Of a DNA stretch of 46,519 nucleotides, positions 1 to 8,324 are shown one piece after another. Position numbers and translations under genes: made by a program. The DNA is from Sterolibacterium sp964437515 (lineage in GTDB: Bacteria > Pseudomonadota > Gammaproteobacteria > Burkholderiales > Rhodocyclaceae): assembly GCA_964437515.1 (NCBI GenBank), contig CAYTHB010000017.1:1-46519 (forward strand), in the 5' to 3' direction. The notes below the pieces were generated by a model. It was not told the DNA's origin. It did not search any database and saw only the letters and a list, made by a program, of their open reading frames with translations. Position 1 is the stretch's first letter, and each line of letters opens with the position of its first letter.

Positions 1-1295
1 TTATCGGCGCGATGGGCAAGTCGGCGCAGTTTCCGCTGCACGTCTGGCTGCCCGATTCGATGGAAGGCCCGACGCCGATCTCCGCGCTGATTCACGCGGC
101 GACCATGGTGACGGCGGGCATCTTCATGGTCACACGCATGTCGCCGTTGTTTGAGCTTTCCGAAACCGCCTTGTCGTTTGTCATGGTAATCGGTGCGATT
201 ACCGCCTTGTTCATGGGTTTCCTCGGCATCATCCAAAACGACATCAAGCGCGTGGTGGCTTACTCGACGCTGTCGCAACTCGGCTACATGACTGTCGCAC
301 TCGGTGCATCGGCTTATTCCGTGGCGGTGTTCCATCTGATGACCCATGCCTTCTTCAAGGCCTTGCTGTTCCTCGGTGCGGGTTCGGTCATCATCGGCTG
401 TCATCACAACCAAGATATCCGCTACATGGGTGGCTTGTGGAAGCACATGAAAATCACCTGGATCACCTCGTTGATCGGCTCGCTGGCACTGATCGGCTTG
501 CCCTTCTTCTCCGGGTTTTATTCCAAGGATTCGATTATCGAAGCCGTGGCACTGTCGCATCTGCCGGGCTCGGGCTTCGCTTACTTCGCTGTGGTAGCCG
601 GTGTGTTTGTTACGGCTTTCTACTCTTTCCGTATGTACTTCTTGGTATTCCACGGCAACGAACGTTACGATCAGGCACCGCATGACGATCATGGTCATGA
701 TGACCACCATCATTCTGGCACGCCGCATGAATCGCCGTGGGTGGTCTGGTTGCCACTAGTGCTGCTCGCTATTCCTTCGGTCATCATCGGCTACATTGCG
801 ATTGAGCCCATGCTCTACGGTAATTTCTTTGGCAATGCCATCACTATTGCGCATGAGCATCACGCCATGGCACATATGAAGGATGAATTCCACAGCGCGA
901 CGGCAATGGCACTGCATGGCATCCAGCAATTGCCCTTTATGCTGGCGATGGCAGGGGTAGTCGTATCCTGGTTCTTCTATCTGAAGCGTCCGGATATTCC
1001 GGAAGCCATCATGAACCGCTGCAAGCCAATTTATACGCTGCTCGACAATAAGTACTATTTCGACAAGATCAATGAGTTCGTGTTTGCCGGTGGTGCGCGT
1101 GCCTTGGGACGTGGTCTGTGGAAGGGTGGCGATCAGATACTTATTGATGGTTTGTTGGTCAATGGTTCTGCACGCGTCGTCGGCTGGGTCTCTGCCGTGA
1201 CTCGCCTCTTGCAAACCGGCCACATTTACCAGTATGCCTTCATGATGATCTTCGGCGTCTTTGTTCTGCTGACGCTGTGGGTTTTCCGTACCTGA
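1..1295 (+). CDS. nuoL: NADH-quinone oxidoreductase subunit L (5' truncated by window)
   Basis: This is the C-terminal two thirds of NuoL, a membrane subunit of respiratory complex I with antiporter-like helices that moves protons as NADH reduces quinone. The reading frame is already open at the window edge: I-G-A precedes the first visible Met. It continues with the family block GKSAQFPLHVWLPDSMEGP and a following conserved HAATMVTAG, about 430 residues in all. A later hydrophilic loop is rich in His and Asp (HDDHGHDDHHHSG), a variable stretch in this family that may bind metal. The C-terminal part carries the lateral helix region and a final membrane segment. nuoM follows 72 bases downstream. 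Identity is certain; the start lies outside the window. Confidence 0.97.
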   Translation, partial: IGAMGKSAQFPLHVWLPDSMEGPTPISALIHAATMVTAGIFMVTRMSPLFELSETALSFVMVIGAITALFMGFLGIIQNDIKRVVAYSTLSQLGYMTVALGASAYSVAVFHLMTHAFFKALLFLGAGSVIIGCHHNQDIRYMGGLWKHMKITWITSLIGSLALIGLPFFSGFYSKDSIIEAVALSHLPGSGFAYFAVVAGVFVTAFYSFRMYFLVFHGNERYDQAPHDDHGHDDHHHSGTPHESPWVVWLPLVLLAIPSVIIGYIAIEPMLYGNFFGNAITIAHEHHAMAHMKDEFHSATAMALHGIQQLPFMLAMAGVVVSWFFYLKRPDIPEAIMNRCKPIYTLLDNKYYFDKINEFVFAGGARALGRGLWKGGDQILIDGLLVNGSARVVGWVSAVTRLLQTGHIYQYAFMMIFGVFVLLTLWVFRT

Positions 1296-1367
1296 TGGTG
1301 CTGAAGCGGATAAGACGATTCCATCCACCAGGTTGATAATCCGGATACCCAACAGGAATTTACCGAG

Positions 1368-2849
1368 ATGATTGCTTCAAATCTATTAAGTCTATCGATC
1401 TGGGTTCCCATCGTGGGAGCCCTGCTCGTGCTGGCCACAGGCAACGACCGTAATGCTGGTCTGGCACGAATGCTCGCCCTGATTGTGGCATTGGCAGGTT
1501 TCCTCGTTACCTTGCCGATCTACGCAAACTTCGACAATACCAAGAGTGCCATGCAGTTTGTCGAACAGGCACCGTGGATTCCACAATACAACATTCATTA
1601 TTTCCTCGGCGTGGATGGTATCTCCATGCTGTTTATCCTGCTCAACAGCTTCATCACCATTCTTGTGGTACTGGCCGGCTGGCAGGTCATCGAGAAAAAA
1701 GTGGCACAATACATGGCTGCCTTTCTCGTCATGTCGGGTTTGATGAACGGCATCTTCTGTGCGCTGGATGCCATGCTGTTTTATGCCTTCTTTGAGGCAT
1801 CCCTGATTCCGATGTACGTCATCATTGGCCTGTGGGGCGGGCCGAACCGGGTTTATGCCGCGTTCAAGTTCTTCCTCTACACGCTGGCGGGTTCGCTGCT
1901 CATGCTGATCTCGCTAATGTACCTGTTCCTTCAATCGGGTAGTTTCAATATTCTTGACTGGCACATGTTGCCCTTGGGGCTGTCAGCGCAGACATGGCTG
2001 TTCTTTGCCTTCCTCGCTGCTTTTGCCGTCAAAGTACCGATGTGGCCGGTACACACCTGGTTGCCCGATGCGCACGTCGAAGCCCCGACAGGGGGTTCAG
2101 TGGTGCTGGCGGCGATCATGCTGAAGCTCGGTGCTTATGGTTTCCTGCGGTTCTCGTTGCCGATCTTGCCGGATGCCAGTCATGCCTTGTCGGGTTTGAT
2201 GATTACGCTCTCCTTGATTGCCATCATCTATATCGGTTTTGTCGCCATCGTACAGGGTGATATGAAAAAGCTGGTCGCTTATTCATCCGTTTCGCACATG
2301 GGTTTCGTTACGCTAGGCTTTTTCCTGTTCAATCAGATTGGTCTGGAAGGCGCGTTGGTGCAAATGATTTCCCACGGCTTTATTTCGGGAGCGATGTTCC
2401 TTTGTATCGGTGTCATGTATGACCGCATGCACAGTCGCCAGATTGCGGATTACGGTGGACTGGTCAATACCATGCCCAAGTTTGCCGCCTTCTTCCTGCT
2501 CTTCTCGATGGCGAATTCGGGCTTGCCAGCAACATCCGGCTTCGTCGGTGAATTCATGGTCATCATGGGAGCCATCAAGTACAACTTCTGGATCGGCTTT
2601 GGTGCGGCGATCACGCTGATTCTGGGAGCGGCCTATACCTTGTGGATGTACAAACGTGTTGTATTCGGTGCCATAGCCAACAGCCATGTTGCCGAAATGA
2701 AGGATATCAATTCACGCGAACTTTTGATTCTTGCAATACTGGCACTCTGTGTGCTTGGCATGGGGCTTTATCCCTTGCCCTTTACTGACGTGATGCACGC
2801 TTCGGTTGACCACTTGCTCAAGCATGTGGCGACGAGCAAGCTGCTTTGA
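1368..2849 (+). CDS. nuoM: NADH-quinone oxidoreductase subunit M
   Basis: NuoM is the second antiporter-like proton-pumping subunit of complex I, in the inner membrane. The 493-residue product is of normal length and almost entirely hydrophobic, with about 14 predicted membrane helices. It carries the family blocks FFEASLIPMYVIIGLWGG, with the conserved Glu of the proton channel, and KVPMWPVHTWLPDAHVEAP, with the conserved Lys and His. The ATG at 1368 is preceded by AGGAA at 1354-1358, a usable ribosome site. It lies between nuoL and nuoN in the usual order nuoL-M-N, presumably in one transcript. Nothing is unusual about it. Confidence 0.98.
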   Translation: MIASNLLSLSIWVPIVGALLVLATGNDRNAGLARMLALIVALAGFLVTLPIYANFDNTKSAMQFVEQAPWIPQYNIHYFLGVDGISMLFILLNSFITILVVLAGWQVIEKKVAQYMAAFLVMSGLMNGIFCALDAMLFYAFFEASLIPMYVIIGLWGGPNRVYAAFKFFLYTLAGSLLMLISLMYLFLQSGSFNILDWHMLPLGLSAQTWLFFAFLAAFAVKVPMWPVHTWLPDAHVEAPTGGSVVLAAIMLKLGAYGFLRFSLPILPDASHALSGLMITLSLIAIIYIGFVAIVQGDMKKLVAYSSVSHMGFVTLGFFLFNQIGLEGALVQMISHGFISGAMFLCIGVMYDRMHSRQIADYGGLVNTMPKFAAFFLLFSMANSGLPATSGFVGEFMVIMGAIKYNFWIGFGAAITLILGAAYTLWMYKRVVFGAIANSHVAEMKDINSRELLILAILALCVLGMGLYPLPFTDVMHASVDHLLKHVATSKLL

Positions 2850-2877
2850 ACCTATTGCTGCTCCAAGAGAACCGAAC

Positions 2878-4356
2878 ATGAACTTTGTCATGCCCGATTT
2901 TTACCCCGTTGCCGCAGAGATTTTTCTCCTTGCGATGGCGTGTGCGATTCTGTTGATCGATCTCGTTCTGCCTCCTGCGCAGCGCTGGCTAATTGCATTG
3001 CTGACCCAGGCGACATTGGTGGGATGTGCATTGATTTCCTACATCATGTTGATTGATGGCCAGGTCGTCCTGACGTTTAGCAACATGTTTGTCAGTGATT
3101 CGCTCGCCAACCTGCTCAAAATGTTGACGGCGATAACTGTTATTTTCATGCTGGTCTACAACCGGAGTTATCTGGCCGTTCGGGGTCTGGAAAAAACAGA
3201 GTACTACCTGCTGGTGCTGTTTGGTACCTTGGGCATGATGGTCATGATCTCTGCCAGTCATTTTGTCAGCCTCTACCTCGGGCTTGAACTCATGTCGCTC
3301 TCCATGTATGCCCTCGTTGCACTGGATCGCGATTCTGCGCGGGCGACTGAAGCCGCAATGAAATACTTTGTGCTGGGTGCCCTCGCTTCGGGCTTGCTGC
3401 TGTACGGTATGTCGATGATTTACGGCGCAACAGGGACGCTGGAAATTGGAGGCGTGGCTCAGAGCCTCTATCAAGGAGCGGCAAACAAGAGCGTGCTGCT
3501 GTTTGGTCTTGTATTCCTCGTGGCAGGATTGGCCTTCAAGCTGGGCGTAGTGCCTTTCCATATGTGGATTCCGGATGTCTATCATGGCGCGCCGACGGCT
3601 GTGGCACTGTTCATTGGTTCTGCACCCAAACTGGCTGCTTTTGCGATGGCGATGCGCTTACTGGTCTACGGTTTGTTTGATCTTGCTGAGCATTGGCAGA
3701 CGATGTTGATGATCATGGCTGTCCTGTCCATTGCAATCGGTAATCTGGCGGCAATCGCCCAAACCAACATCAAGCGTATGTTGGCGTACTCGGCAATTTC
3801 TCACATGGGCTTCATGATCTTGGGTCTGATGTCCGGTGTCGTGGGCGGGTATATCGATCCTAATCGCGCTATTGCTTCATATAGTGCTTCGCTTTATTAC
3901 ATCATTGCTTACGTCATCATGACGCTCTGTGCCTTCGGCATGATCATGCTGCTCTCGCGTGCAGGCCATGAAGCCGAGGAGATTGCAGATTTCAAGGGAT
4001 TGAACCAGCGTAGTCCGTGGTTTGCGGCCATGATGGCCATCGTCATGTTCTCCATGGCGGGGATTCCTCCCTTCATTGGTTTCTGGGCAAAGTTTCTGGT
4101 ATTGCTTGCGGTCATTGATGCAGGACAACTGTGGCTGGCGATCGTCGCAATCCTTTTCTCGCTGATTGGCGCCTTCTACTACTTGCGTGTCGTCAAGATG
4201 ATGTATTTCGATGCGCCCGCAGATAAAACGCCGATACAGGCCAGCTTCGACATGCGCCTGCTTCTCTCCGTCAATGGTCTGGGTGTGCTTGTGCTGGGGC
4301 TTTTCCCACAGATTTCGATGATGCTTGGAACCATCAGCCTGATGCGTTCGCTTTGA
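2878..4356 (+). CDS. nuoN: NADH-quinone oxidoreductase subunit N
   Basis: NuoN is the third antiporter-like subunit of complex I and normally the last gene of the nuo operon. The 492-residue product has the expected helices and conserved blocks such as YLGLELMSLSMYALVALDR, with the functional Glu, and KLGVVPFHMWIPDVYHGAPT. The open frame runs back to 2806, inside nuoM, but that extension is hydrophilic and unrelated. I take the ATG at 2878, giving MNFVMPDFYPVAAE, which matches family N termini and has a purine-rich AAGAGA just upstream. The gap to nuoM is 28 bases. A Nudix hydrolase gene follows 32 bases later on the same strand. Confidence 0.97.
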   Translation: MNFVMPDFYPVAAEIFLLAMACAILLIDLVLPPAQRWLIALLTQATLVGCALISYIMLIDGQVVLTFSNMFVSDSLANLLKMLTAITVIFMLVYNRSYLAVRGLEKTEYYLLVLFGTLGMMVMISASHFVSLYLGLELMSLSMYALVALDRDSARATEAAMKYFVLGALASGLLLYGMSMIYGATGTLEIGGVAQSLYQGAANKSVLLFGLVFLVAGLAFKLGVVPFHMWIPDVYHGAPTAVALFIGSAPKLAAFAMAMRLLVYGLFDLAEHWQTMLMIMAVLSIAIGNLAAIAQTNIKRMLAYSAISHMGFMILGLMSGVVGGYIDPNRAIASYSASLYYIIAYVIMTLCAFGMIMLLSRAGHEAEEIADFKGLNQRSPWFAAMMAIVMFSMAGIPPFIGFWAKFLVLLAVIDAGQLWLAIVAILFSLIGAFYYLRVVKMMYFDAPADKTPIQASFDMRLLLSVNGLGVLVLGLFPQISMMLGTISLMRSL

Positions 4357-4388
4357 GCTTGAGCAGGCATGTGATTTTTCGTTAAATC

Positions 4389-4961
4389 ATGAGTCATCTC
4401 AAGGATGAAGCACTGATCGAGACACGCTTGTCGGGTGAGGAGGTTTACAGAGGCAAGCTCCTCACGGTGCATTCGGATCGTGTACGCCTTCCGGATGGCA
4501 CAGAAAGCGTGCGGGAACACATCCAGCATCCGGGTGCAGTAGTCATGATTGCCGCACTGGATAATGGCAAGCTGTTATTCGAGCGTCAATTCCGCTATCC
4601 CGTCGGACGGGTGTTTCTGGAGCTTCCTGCCGGAAAAATTGATGCAGGGGAGCTTCCGTTGGATACGGCACGCCGTGAATTGCGTGAGGAAACCGGCTAT
4701 AAGGCGCGTCATTGGCTGCATCTGGGTGTTATGCATCCGTGTATTGGTTATTCCAATGAACGCATCGAAATTTTTCTGGCACATGGCCTAGTCTTTGTTG
4801 GCCATGAACGGGATCAAGGCGAATTCCTGGAAGTGATGGAACTGTCCTTATCCGATGCCATGATGGCTGTTCGCGATGGCGAAATCACGGATGCTAAAAC
4901 AATAACTGCGCTGCTCTGGGCAGACAAGATTTATTCCGGTGCCTGGCCACTCCCCACATGA
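4389..4961 (+). CDS. Nudix hydrolase, ADP-ribose pyrophosphatase type
   Basis: A 190-residue Nudix protein that probably hydrolyses ADP-ribose or a similar nucleoside diphosphate derivative to AMP plus a sugar phosphate, in the cytoplasm. The Nudix box is complete at residues 82-104: Gly82, Glu88, Arg96-Glu97 and the metal-binding pair Glu100-Glu101, followed by Gly103. The N-terminal region (ETRLSGEEVYRGKLLTVHSD) and the FERQFRYPVGR segment are typical of ADP-ribose pyrophosphatases such as NudF. It sits directly behind nuoN, a position such genes often have in betaproteobacteria, so it may be cotranscribed with complex I, perhaps as a housekeeper for NAD breakdown products. Exact substrate is inferred from family only. 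Confidence 0.9.
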   Translation: MSHLKDEALIETRLSGEEVYRGKLLTVHSDRVRLPDGTESVREHIQHPGAVVMIAALDNGKLLFERQFRYPVGRVFLELPAGKIDAGELPLDTARRELREETGYKARHWLHLGVMHPCIGYSNERIEIFLAHGLVFVGHERDQGEFLEVMELSLSDAMMAVRDGEITDAKTITALLWADKIYSGAWPLPT

Positions 4962-4978
4962 GTGTTTTGCCTGCCCCG

Positions 4979-5548
4979 CTATGCCTTGACGGGGTGCTTG
5001 CCGAGTTTGCGTTGCAAGGTACGACGATGCATTTTCAATGCGCGTGCCGTGGCTGAGATATTGCCCCCTTGTTCATGAAGAACACGCTGAATGTGCTCCC
5101 ATTCCATGCGGTCGACCGAGAGCGGGTCTGAGGGTGGCGCACTGCCGATAGAGGGAGATGTGTCGTGACCTTGTTCAAACGCAGAGAGCAAGGTATTGAG
5201 ATCGACTGGCTTGGCCAGATAGTGCGCTGCACCCAATTTGATTGCGTCGACGGCAGTGGCAATGCTGGCATAGCCTGTCAGCAACACGATCCTGGCTTCT
5301 GGACAAATCTGCTTGAGTGGCGCGATCAATGCCAGTCCATTTTCCAGTCGCCCTCCATGAGACTGCGCTGCAAGATTCAAGTCGAGCACGATGCGATCAG
5401 GCATGTGACGCTCTGCCATTCCCAGCGCTTCAGTGGCATTGTGCGCGCTTTCCGCAAAATACCCGCGCCGTATCAATGCGCGTCGTAATACGGCATTGAA
5501 TGCGATGTCATCATCAATAATCAGGATGGGGTGGTTTGATGAACTCAT
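4979..5548 (-). CDS. regA: RegA/PrrA/ActR-type redox response regulator
   Basis: A 189-residue two-component response regulator of the RegA family, which controls respiratory and redox genes. The receiver domain (about residues 7-120) has the acidic pair Asp13-Asp14, the phosphoacceptor Asp56 in VLDLNL, Thr91 and Lys113. After a short Pro/Ser linker, a Fis-type helix-turn-helix at the C terminus contains TARALKMHRRTLQRKL, nearly the signature recognition helix of RegA/PrrA/ActR/RoxR proteins. It starts with an ATGA overlap on the end of regB, so the two are cotranslated as a pair. It converges on the Nudix gene with only 17 bases between stops. The family assignment is strong; its regulon is not visible here. 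Confidence 0.93.
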   Translation of the reverse strand: MSSSNHPILIIDDDIAFNAVLRRALIRRGYFAESAHNATEALGMAERHMPDRIVLDLNLAAQSHGGRLENGLALIAPLKQICPEARIVLLTGYASIATAVDAIKLGAAHYLAKPVDLNTLLSAFEQGHDTSPSIGSAPPSDPLSVDRMEWEHIQRVLHEQGGNISATARALKMHRRTLQRKLGKHPVKA

Positions 5549-6852
5549 TTTCCATGGCTCATCGTTGGTGATGGATGACTTTCAGCAAGCAGATTTTTCA
5601 GGGGTAGCTTGACGTGTACGATCAGTCCCTTTTCCTCGTTGCGATGCTCCATGGTGATGTTGCCGCCATAGCGATGGAGGGTCGCATGTGCTAACAGCAA
5701 GCCGATGCCTGCACCTTCGTTGTGGCTGTCGAGGGGCTGATGCCCCATCTGCTGATATTGTGCGTCGTCCATTCCCGGGCCGCGATCCAGAATGTCGATA
5801 TTCAGCACATCGTTGCGCCAGCAGACGCGGATTTCTACATCATCAGGACTTGCATCTGCGGCATTGTTGAACAAGTTCAGCAAAGCCTGCTCGATGGTCA
5901 TTTCAGAAATGATGTGCGGGGCAGGGTGGAGTGAGGCCTCATCGAATAAAAGCTGAGGAGAGCAGTGGGGGCGCAAGGTTTTCCAGCGTGTGACGAGTTG
6001 TTCGATCCAACTGTCAATGGACAAGGCACGTCCGCCTTCGGGACGCGTCAATCCCGCACGCTCGGCGAGGCTGCTGATGATGCTTTTACATGCAGCAATT
6101 TGTGTGTTGAGAATTTGTAAATCGTGACGTAGCTCATCATCAAGCGTCGAGTAATCAGCCCATTCGCCTGCAATCACGGCCATGGTGGCCAGTGGTGTGC
6201 CGAGTTCATGCGCTGTCCCCGCCGCCAGATTACCCAGTGCCAGTATTTTTTCATCGCGTAGCGCTTGTTCCCGAGCAGCGGCTAGCTGGTGTTCGCGTTC
6301 ACGCAAGGCAGCGGTAATGCGTCCGATAAAGCCGGTAATCAACACGGCTGATGCGACAAAGGTCAGCCACATGCCGGTCAGGTGCATTTGCATGGCGCGA
6401 TCGACATCTTCAACAACCAGCGGCAGACTGAATTTCCAGAGCATGGAATAAGCGGCAATGCCCAATAACACGACACACCAAGCATGGCGCATCGGTAAAA
6501 CCGCCGCTGCAATGGCGACCGTGGGCAGATACAGTGCGGTCAGTGGATTGGCAGCGCCGCCTGAAAGTGCCAGCAATATCGTCAGCAATACCAAATCCAG
6601 TCCAATTTGCAACAGAAGCTCACCTGAACTGACAGGATGCGCCCGTCGCAAGCGTATCCATGTAGCGATGCTGATGACAGTCCACAAGCCCAGCAAGGCA
6701 AAAACGGGTGCAAGAGGCACCTTGGTGTAAAACACGGGCTCGGCAATCAGTGCCAGTACCCCCACGGCGGCAATGGCAAAGTCACGCAGCCATTGCAGAC
6801 GACGAAGTTCGTCATGCAGGTTGATGATTTGTTTTTGTGGCATGAGCCGCAT
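5545..6852 (-). CDS. regB: RegB/PrrB/ActS-type redox sensor histidine kinase
   Basis: Membrane histidine kinase partner of RegA, 435 residues. It has about six N-terminal membrane helices. Between two of them is GGAANPL (residues 98-104), matching the GGXXNPF quinone-binding motif of RegB except for Leu in place of Phe. The H-box is AAGTAHELGTPLAT with His215. A Cys at 255 (IAACKSII) sits where the redox-active Cys of RegB is found. The N and G boxes (LLNLFNNAADAS, LDRGPGMDD, GAGIGLLLAH) form a normal ATP site. The frame opens at 6948, but that extension would run into the intergenic repeat. The ATG at 6852 (MRLMPQKQ) is preferred; one at 6843 is also possible. No clear ribosome site is seen. 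Confidence 0.93.
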   Translation of the reverse strand: MRLMPQKQIINLHDELRRLQWLRDFAIAAVGVLALIAEPVFYTKVPLAPVFALLGLWTVISIATWIRLRRAHPVSSGELLLQIGLDLVLLTILLALSGGAANPLTALYLPTVAIAAAVLPMRHAWCVVLLGIAAYSMLWKFSLPLVVEDVDRAMQMHLTGMWLTFVASAVLITGFIGRITAALREREHQLAAAREQALRDEKILALGNLAAGTAHELGTPLATMAVIAGEWADYSTLDDELRHDLQILNTQIAACKSIISSLAERAGLTRPEGGRALSIDSWIEQLVTRWKTLRPHCSPQLLFDEASLHPAPHIISEMTIEQALLNLFNNAADASPDDVEIRVCWRNDVLNIDILDRGPGMDDAQYQQMGHQPLDSHNEGAGIGLLLAHATLHRYGGNITMEHRNEEKGLIVHVKLPLKNLLAESHPSPTMSHGK

Positions 6853-6897
6853 GGCGGTGTTGTGAGGAGTACAAAATGACACGTTTGTAATTTTAGT

Positions 6898-7125
6898 GTG
6901 AAACAACGAAAACGGAGTCAGGTTGAAGCTTCGAGCGTAGCGAGCCAATCAGTAGCCGCCCCTTGAGGGGGCGTAGGCGGGGTTTCACGGAGCACTGCTC
7001 CGTGCCGCCGAAGCCGGACGGCTGTGCAAAGCCGTCCGTGGGGGATGGGTGGGGTGGGTGTCTCGGGTAACGTTTGTTTCATCCTCTGTGGGTGGAGACG
7101 GCTACCATGTACGTTAGTCTGTCGC
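6898..7125 (+). repeat. structured intergenic repeat, copy 1 (longest)
   Basis: This element fills most of the 373-base gene-free gap between regB and the copper chaperone gene (6853-7225). It recurs at 37102-37265, 46311-46464 and, diverged, on the minus strand at 10866-10956. Copy 1 has all modules: a GTGAAA-type left end; a GTTGAAGCTTCGAGCGTAGC block; hairpin CGCCCC/GGGGCG at 6957-6973; the perfect palindrome CACGGAGCACTGCTCCGTG at 6986-7004; a 9-bp stem at 7015-7038 (CGGACGGCT/AGCCGTCCG); a G-rich GGGTGGGGTGGGT tract; and a right end GGCTACCATGTACGTTAGT. It contains no convincing gene. It could be a MITE or REP-like element, or a structured RNA or terminator. Confidence 0.85.
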
Positions 7126-7135
7126 AAGCCTGCAT

Positions 7136-7158
7136 CGCTGCGTCAATGTGTCGCAGCG
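7136..7158 (+). promoter_or_regulatory. hairpin upstream of the copper chaperone gene
   Basis: A perfect 7-bp inverted repeat, CGCTGCG / CGCAGCG with a 9-base loop, lies just after the right end of repeat copy 1 and about 68 bases before the ATG at 7226. It is not followed directly by a T tract; a long T run appears only at 7199-7215. It may be a leader structure or operator. I see no clear -10/-35 pair around it. Confidence 0.4.
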
Positions 7159-7225
7159 TGTCATGGCGGTGGCCGTCGTGAGAGTGCTAAAGTCTTGGCT
7201 GTTTTGTTTTTTTTTAACGATACAG

Positions 7226-7759
7226 ATGATCCAGAGATTGTCATTACAGTGGATGGCCGGAGTTTTTATTCTGCTGGTTTTTCCGGCGTGGGCGCAACCA
7301 TCGACTGCATCATTGGCTGCGTCATCGGGTTTGAGGGTGAGCTCGGCATGGGTGCGTGCGACGGTTGCTGGGCAGGCGTCGGCCGCTGTCTACATGACGC
7401 TATCGACGCAGGAAAAAATGACTTTGGTGGGTGTGACGAGTACCCAAGCCGCTTCTGCCGTATTGCATGAAATGATACTGGAGGGCGGTGTCATGAAAAT
7501 GCGTGTGCAACCCCGTCTGGAATTGTCTCCTGGAAGAATGGTCGTACTGAAGCCTGGCAGCTATCACATCATGCTCTCTGGCTTGAAGCAGCCTTTGAGC
7601 CCCGGCCATACCTTGCCATTGACGCTACATGTTGAAAACCCCAATGGCAAAGTGAATCTGCTGGACGTTCATGCTCAGGTGCGCAGTCTGGATGGTAGGG
7701 GCTTGGGTGGAGAGCACGGAACAACGATGTCCATACCACATCATTCACACATGCATTGA
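7226..7759 (+). CDS. periplasmic copper chaperone, PCuAC family
   Basis: A 177-residue exported protein of the PCuAC (DUF461) family, which binds Cu(I) in the periplasm and delivers it, typically to the CuA site of cytochrome c oxidase. From the ATG at 7226 there is a signal peptide (MIQRLSLQWMAGVFILLVFP, cleavage after AWA). The diagnostic copper motif is present as His81-x10-Met92-x21-His114-x-Met116. The C terminus ends in a His/Met-rich tail (HHSHMH), also found in this family. The frame stays open back to 7148, but that would put charged residues before the signal peptide and overlap a hairpin, so the later start is preferred. It stands alone, 13 bases from the convergent F420-family gene. 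Confidence 0.9.
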   Translation: MIQRLSLQWMAGVFILLVFPAWAQPSTASLAASSGLRVSSAWVRATVAGQASAAVYMTLSTQEKMTLVGVTSTQAASAVLHEMILEGGVMKMRVQPRLELSPGRMVVLKPGSYHIMLSGLKQPLSPGHTLPLTLHVENPNGKVNLLDVHAQVRSLDGRGLGGEHGTTMSIPHHSHMH

Positions 7760-7772
7760 TGATGCAGTGTGG

Positions 7773-8324
7773 TCATTTTTGTTTCAGGATGACCACCGGA
7801 AAATCGCGCTGACTGCGATCGGAAACTTCCTGCCAGTAAGGAAATGCCGCAATCATCTTTGGCCAGTACAGGGCTTTTTCTTCAGCGTTGGCAATGTGGG
7901 CTTGCATGATTTTCTCGTGCCCTTTCCGGCTGATCTTGACGTCAGGGTGGGCAAGGATGTTTTTGAGCCAGAGCGGGTCATTCGGGCTGCCGCCGTTGGA
8001 GGCGACTAGCAGGAGGGCGTTGCTATCCTGATCTTCCACATAAAACAGTGGTTGTGTGCGTGCGCGTCCGGACTTGTGGCCTGTCGTGGTCATCAGCAGG
8101 ACAGGTCGCCCCAGAAAGCTGTTGCCTAGCCGACCTCGACTCGCCTTGAGCAACCAGACATTGGATCGGGTAATGGTTTTTTTAAGAAACTCAAAACGTT
8201 TTTCCTGGCTAGGGGTATGTTTGGTGGTGACGCCACGGAAGGTTTCGAGATCAATGGTTTCTCCTACGGCGAATAGCCCAAGGATGTTGGCGAGTAATTT
8301 CCGGAAGGCTGTCGAGATGTTCAT
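7773..8324 (-). CDS. nitroreductase/deazaflavin-dependent oxidoreductase family protein (paralogue 2)
   Basis: A 183-residue protein of the Ddn-like family (PF04075), whose characterised members use reduced F420 or a flavin to reduce quinones and nitro compounds. The family core is clear: FLGRPVLLMTTTGHKSGRA, then PLFYVED, then LLLVASNGGSPNDPLWLKNI. It ends in RDFPVVILKQK. It is a close paralogue of the gene just upstream, aligning along its length, and its ATG overlaps that gene's stop codon (ATGA), so the pair is translationally coupled. The pair follows lysA. F420 is uncommon in betaproteobacteria, so the real cofactor is an open question. No F420 biosynthesis gene is seen in this window. 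Confidence 0.82.
   Translation of the reverse strand: MNISTAFRKLLANILGLFAVGETIDLETFRGVTTKHTPSQEKRFEFLKKTITRSNVWLLKASRGRLGNSFLGRPVLLMTTTGHKSGRARTQPLFYVEDQDSNALLLVASNGGSPNDPLWLKNILAHPDVKISRKGHEKIMQAHIANAEEKALYWPKMIAAFPYWQEVSDRSQRDFPVVILKQK

Noticed and set aside
672..720. His/Asp-rich stretch in nuoL as sign of a frameshift or contamination
   Set aside because: The reading frame continues correctly on both sides, and such loops are variable in NuoL.
4974..4994. CCCCG/CGGGG hairpin between the Nudix gene and regA as terminator
   Set aside because: Only five pairs, no T run, and it overlaps the end of regA.
6853..6948. Longer N terminus of RegB
   Set aside because: It adds 32 residues unlike RegB and runs into the left part of repeat copy 1.
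6957..7047. CRISPR-like structure from the series of palindromes in repeat copy 1
   Set aside because: There are no equal direct repeats with spacers and no cas genes; the palindromes differ from one another.
7199..7215. T run before the copper chaperone gene as terminator
   Set aside because: No stable hairpin lies directly upstream of it; it is more likely part of the leader.
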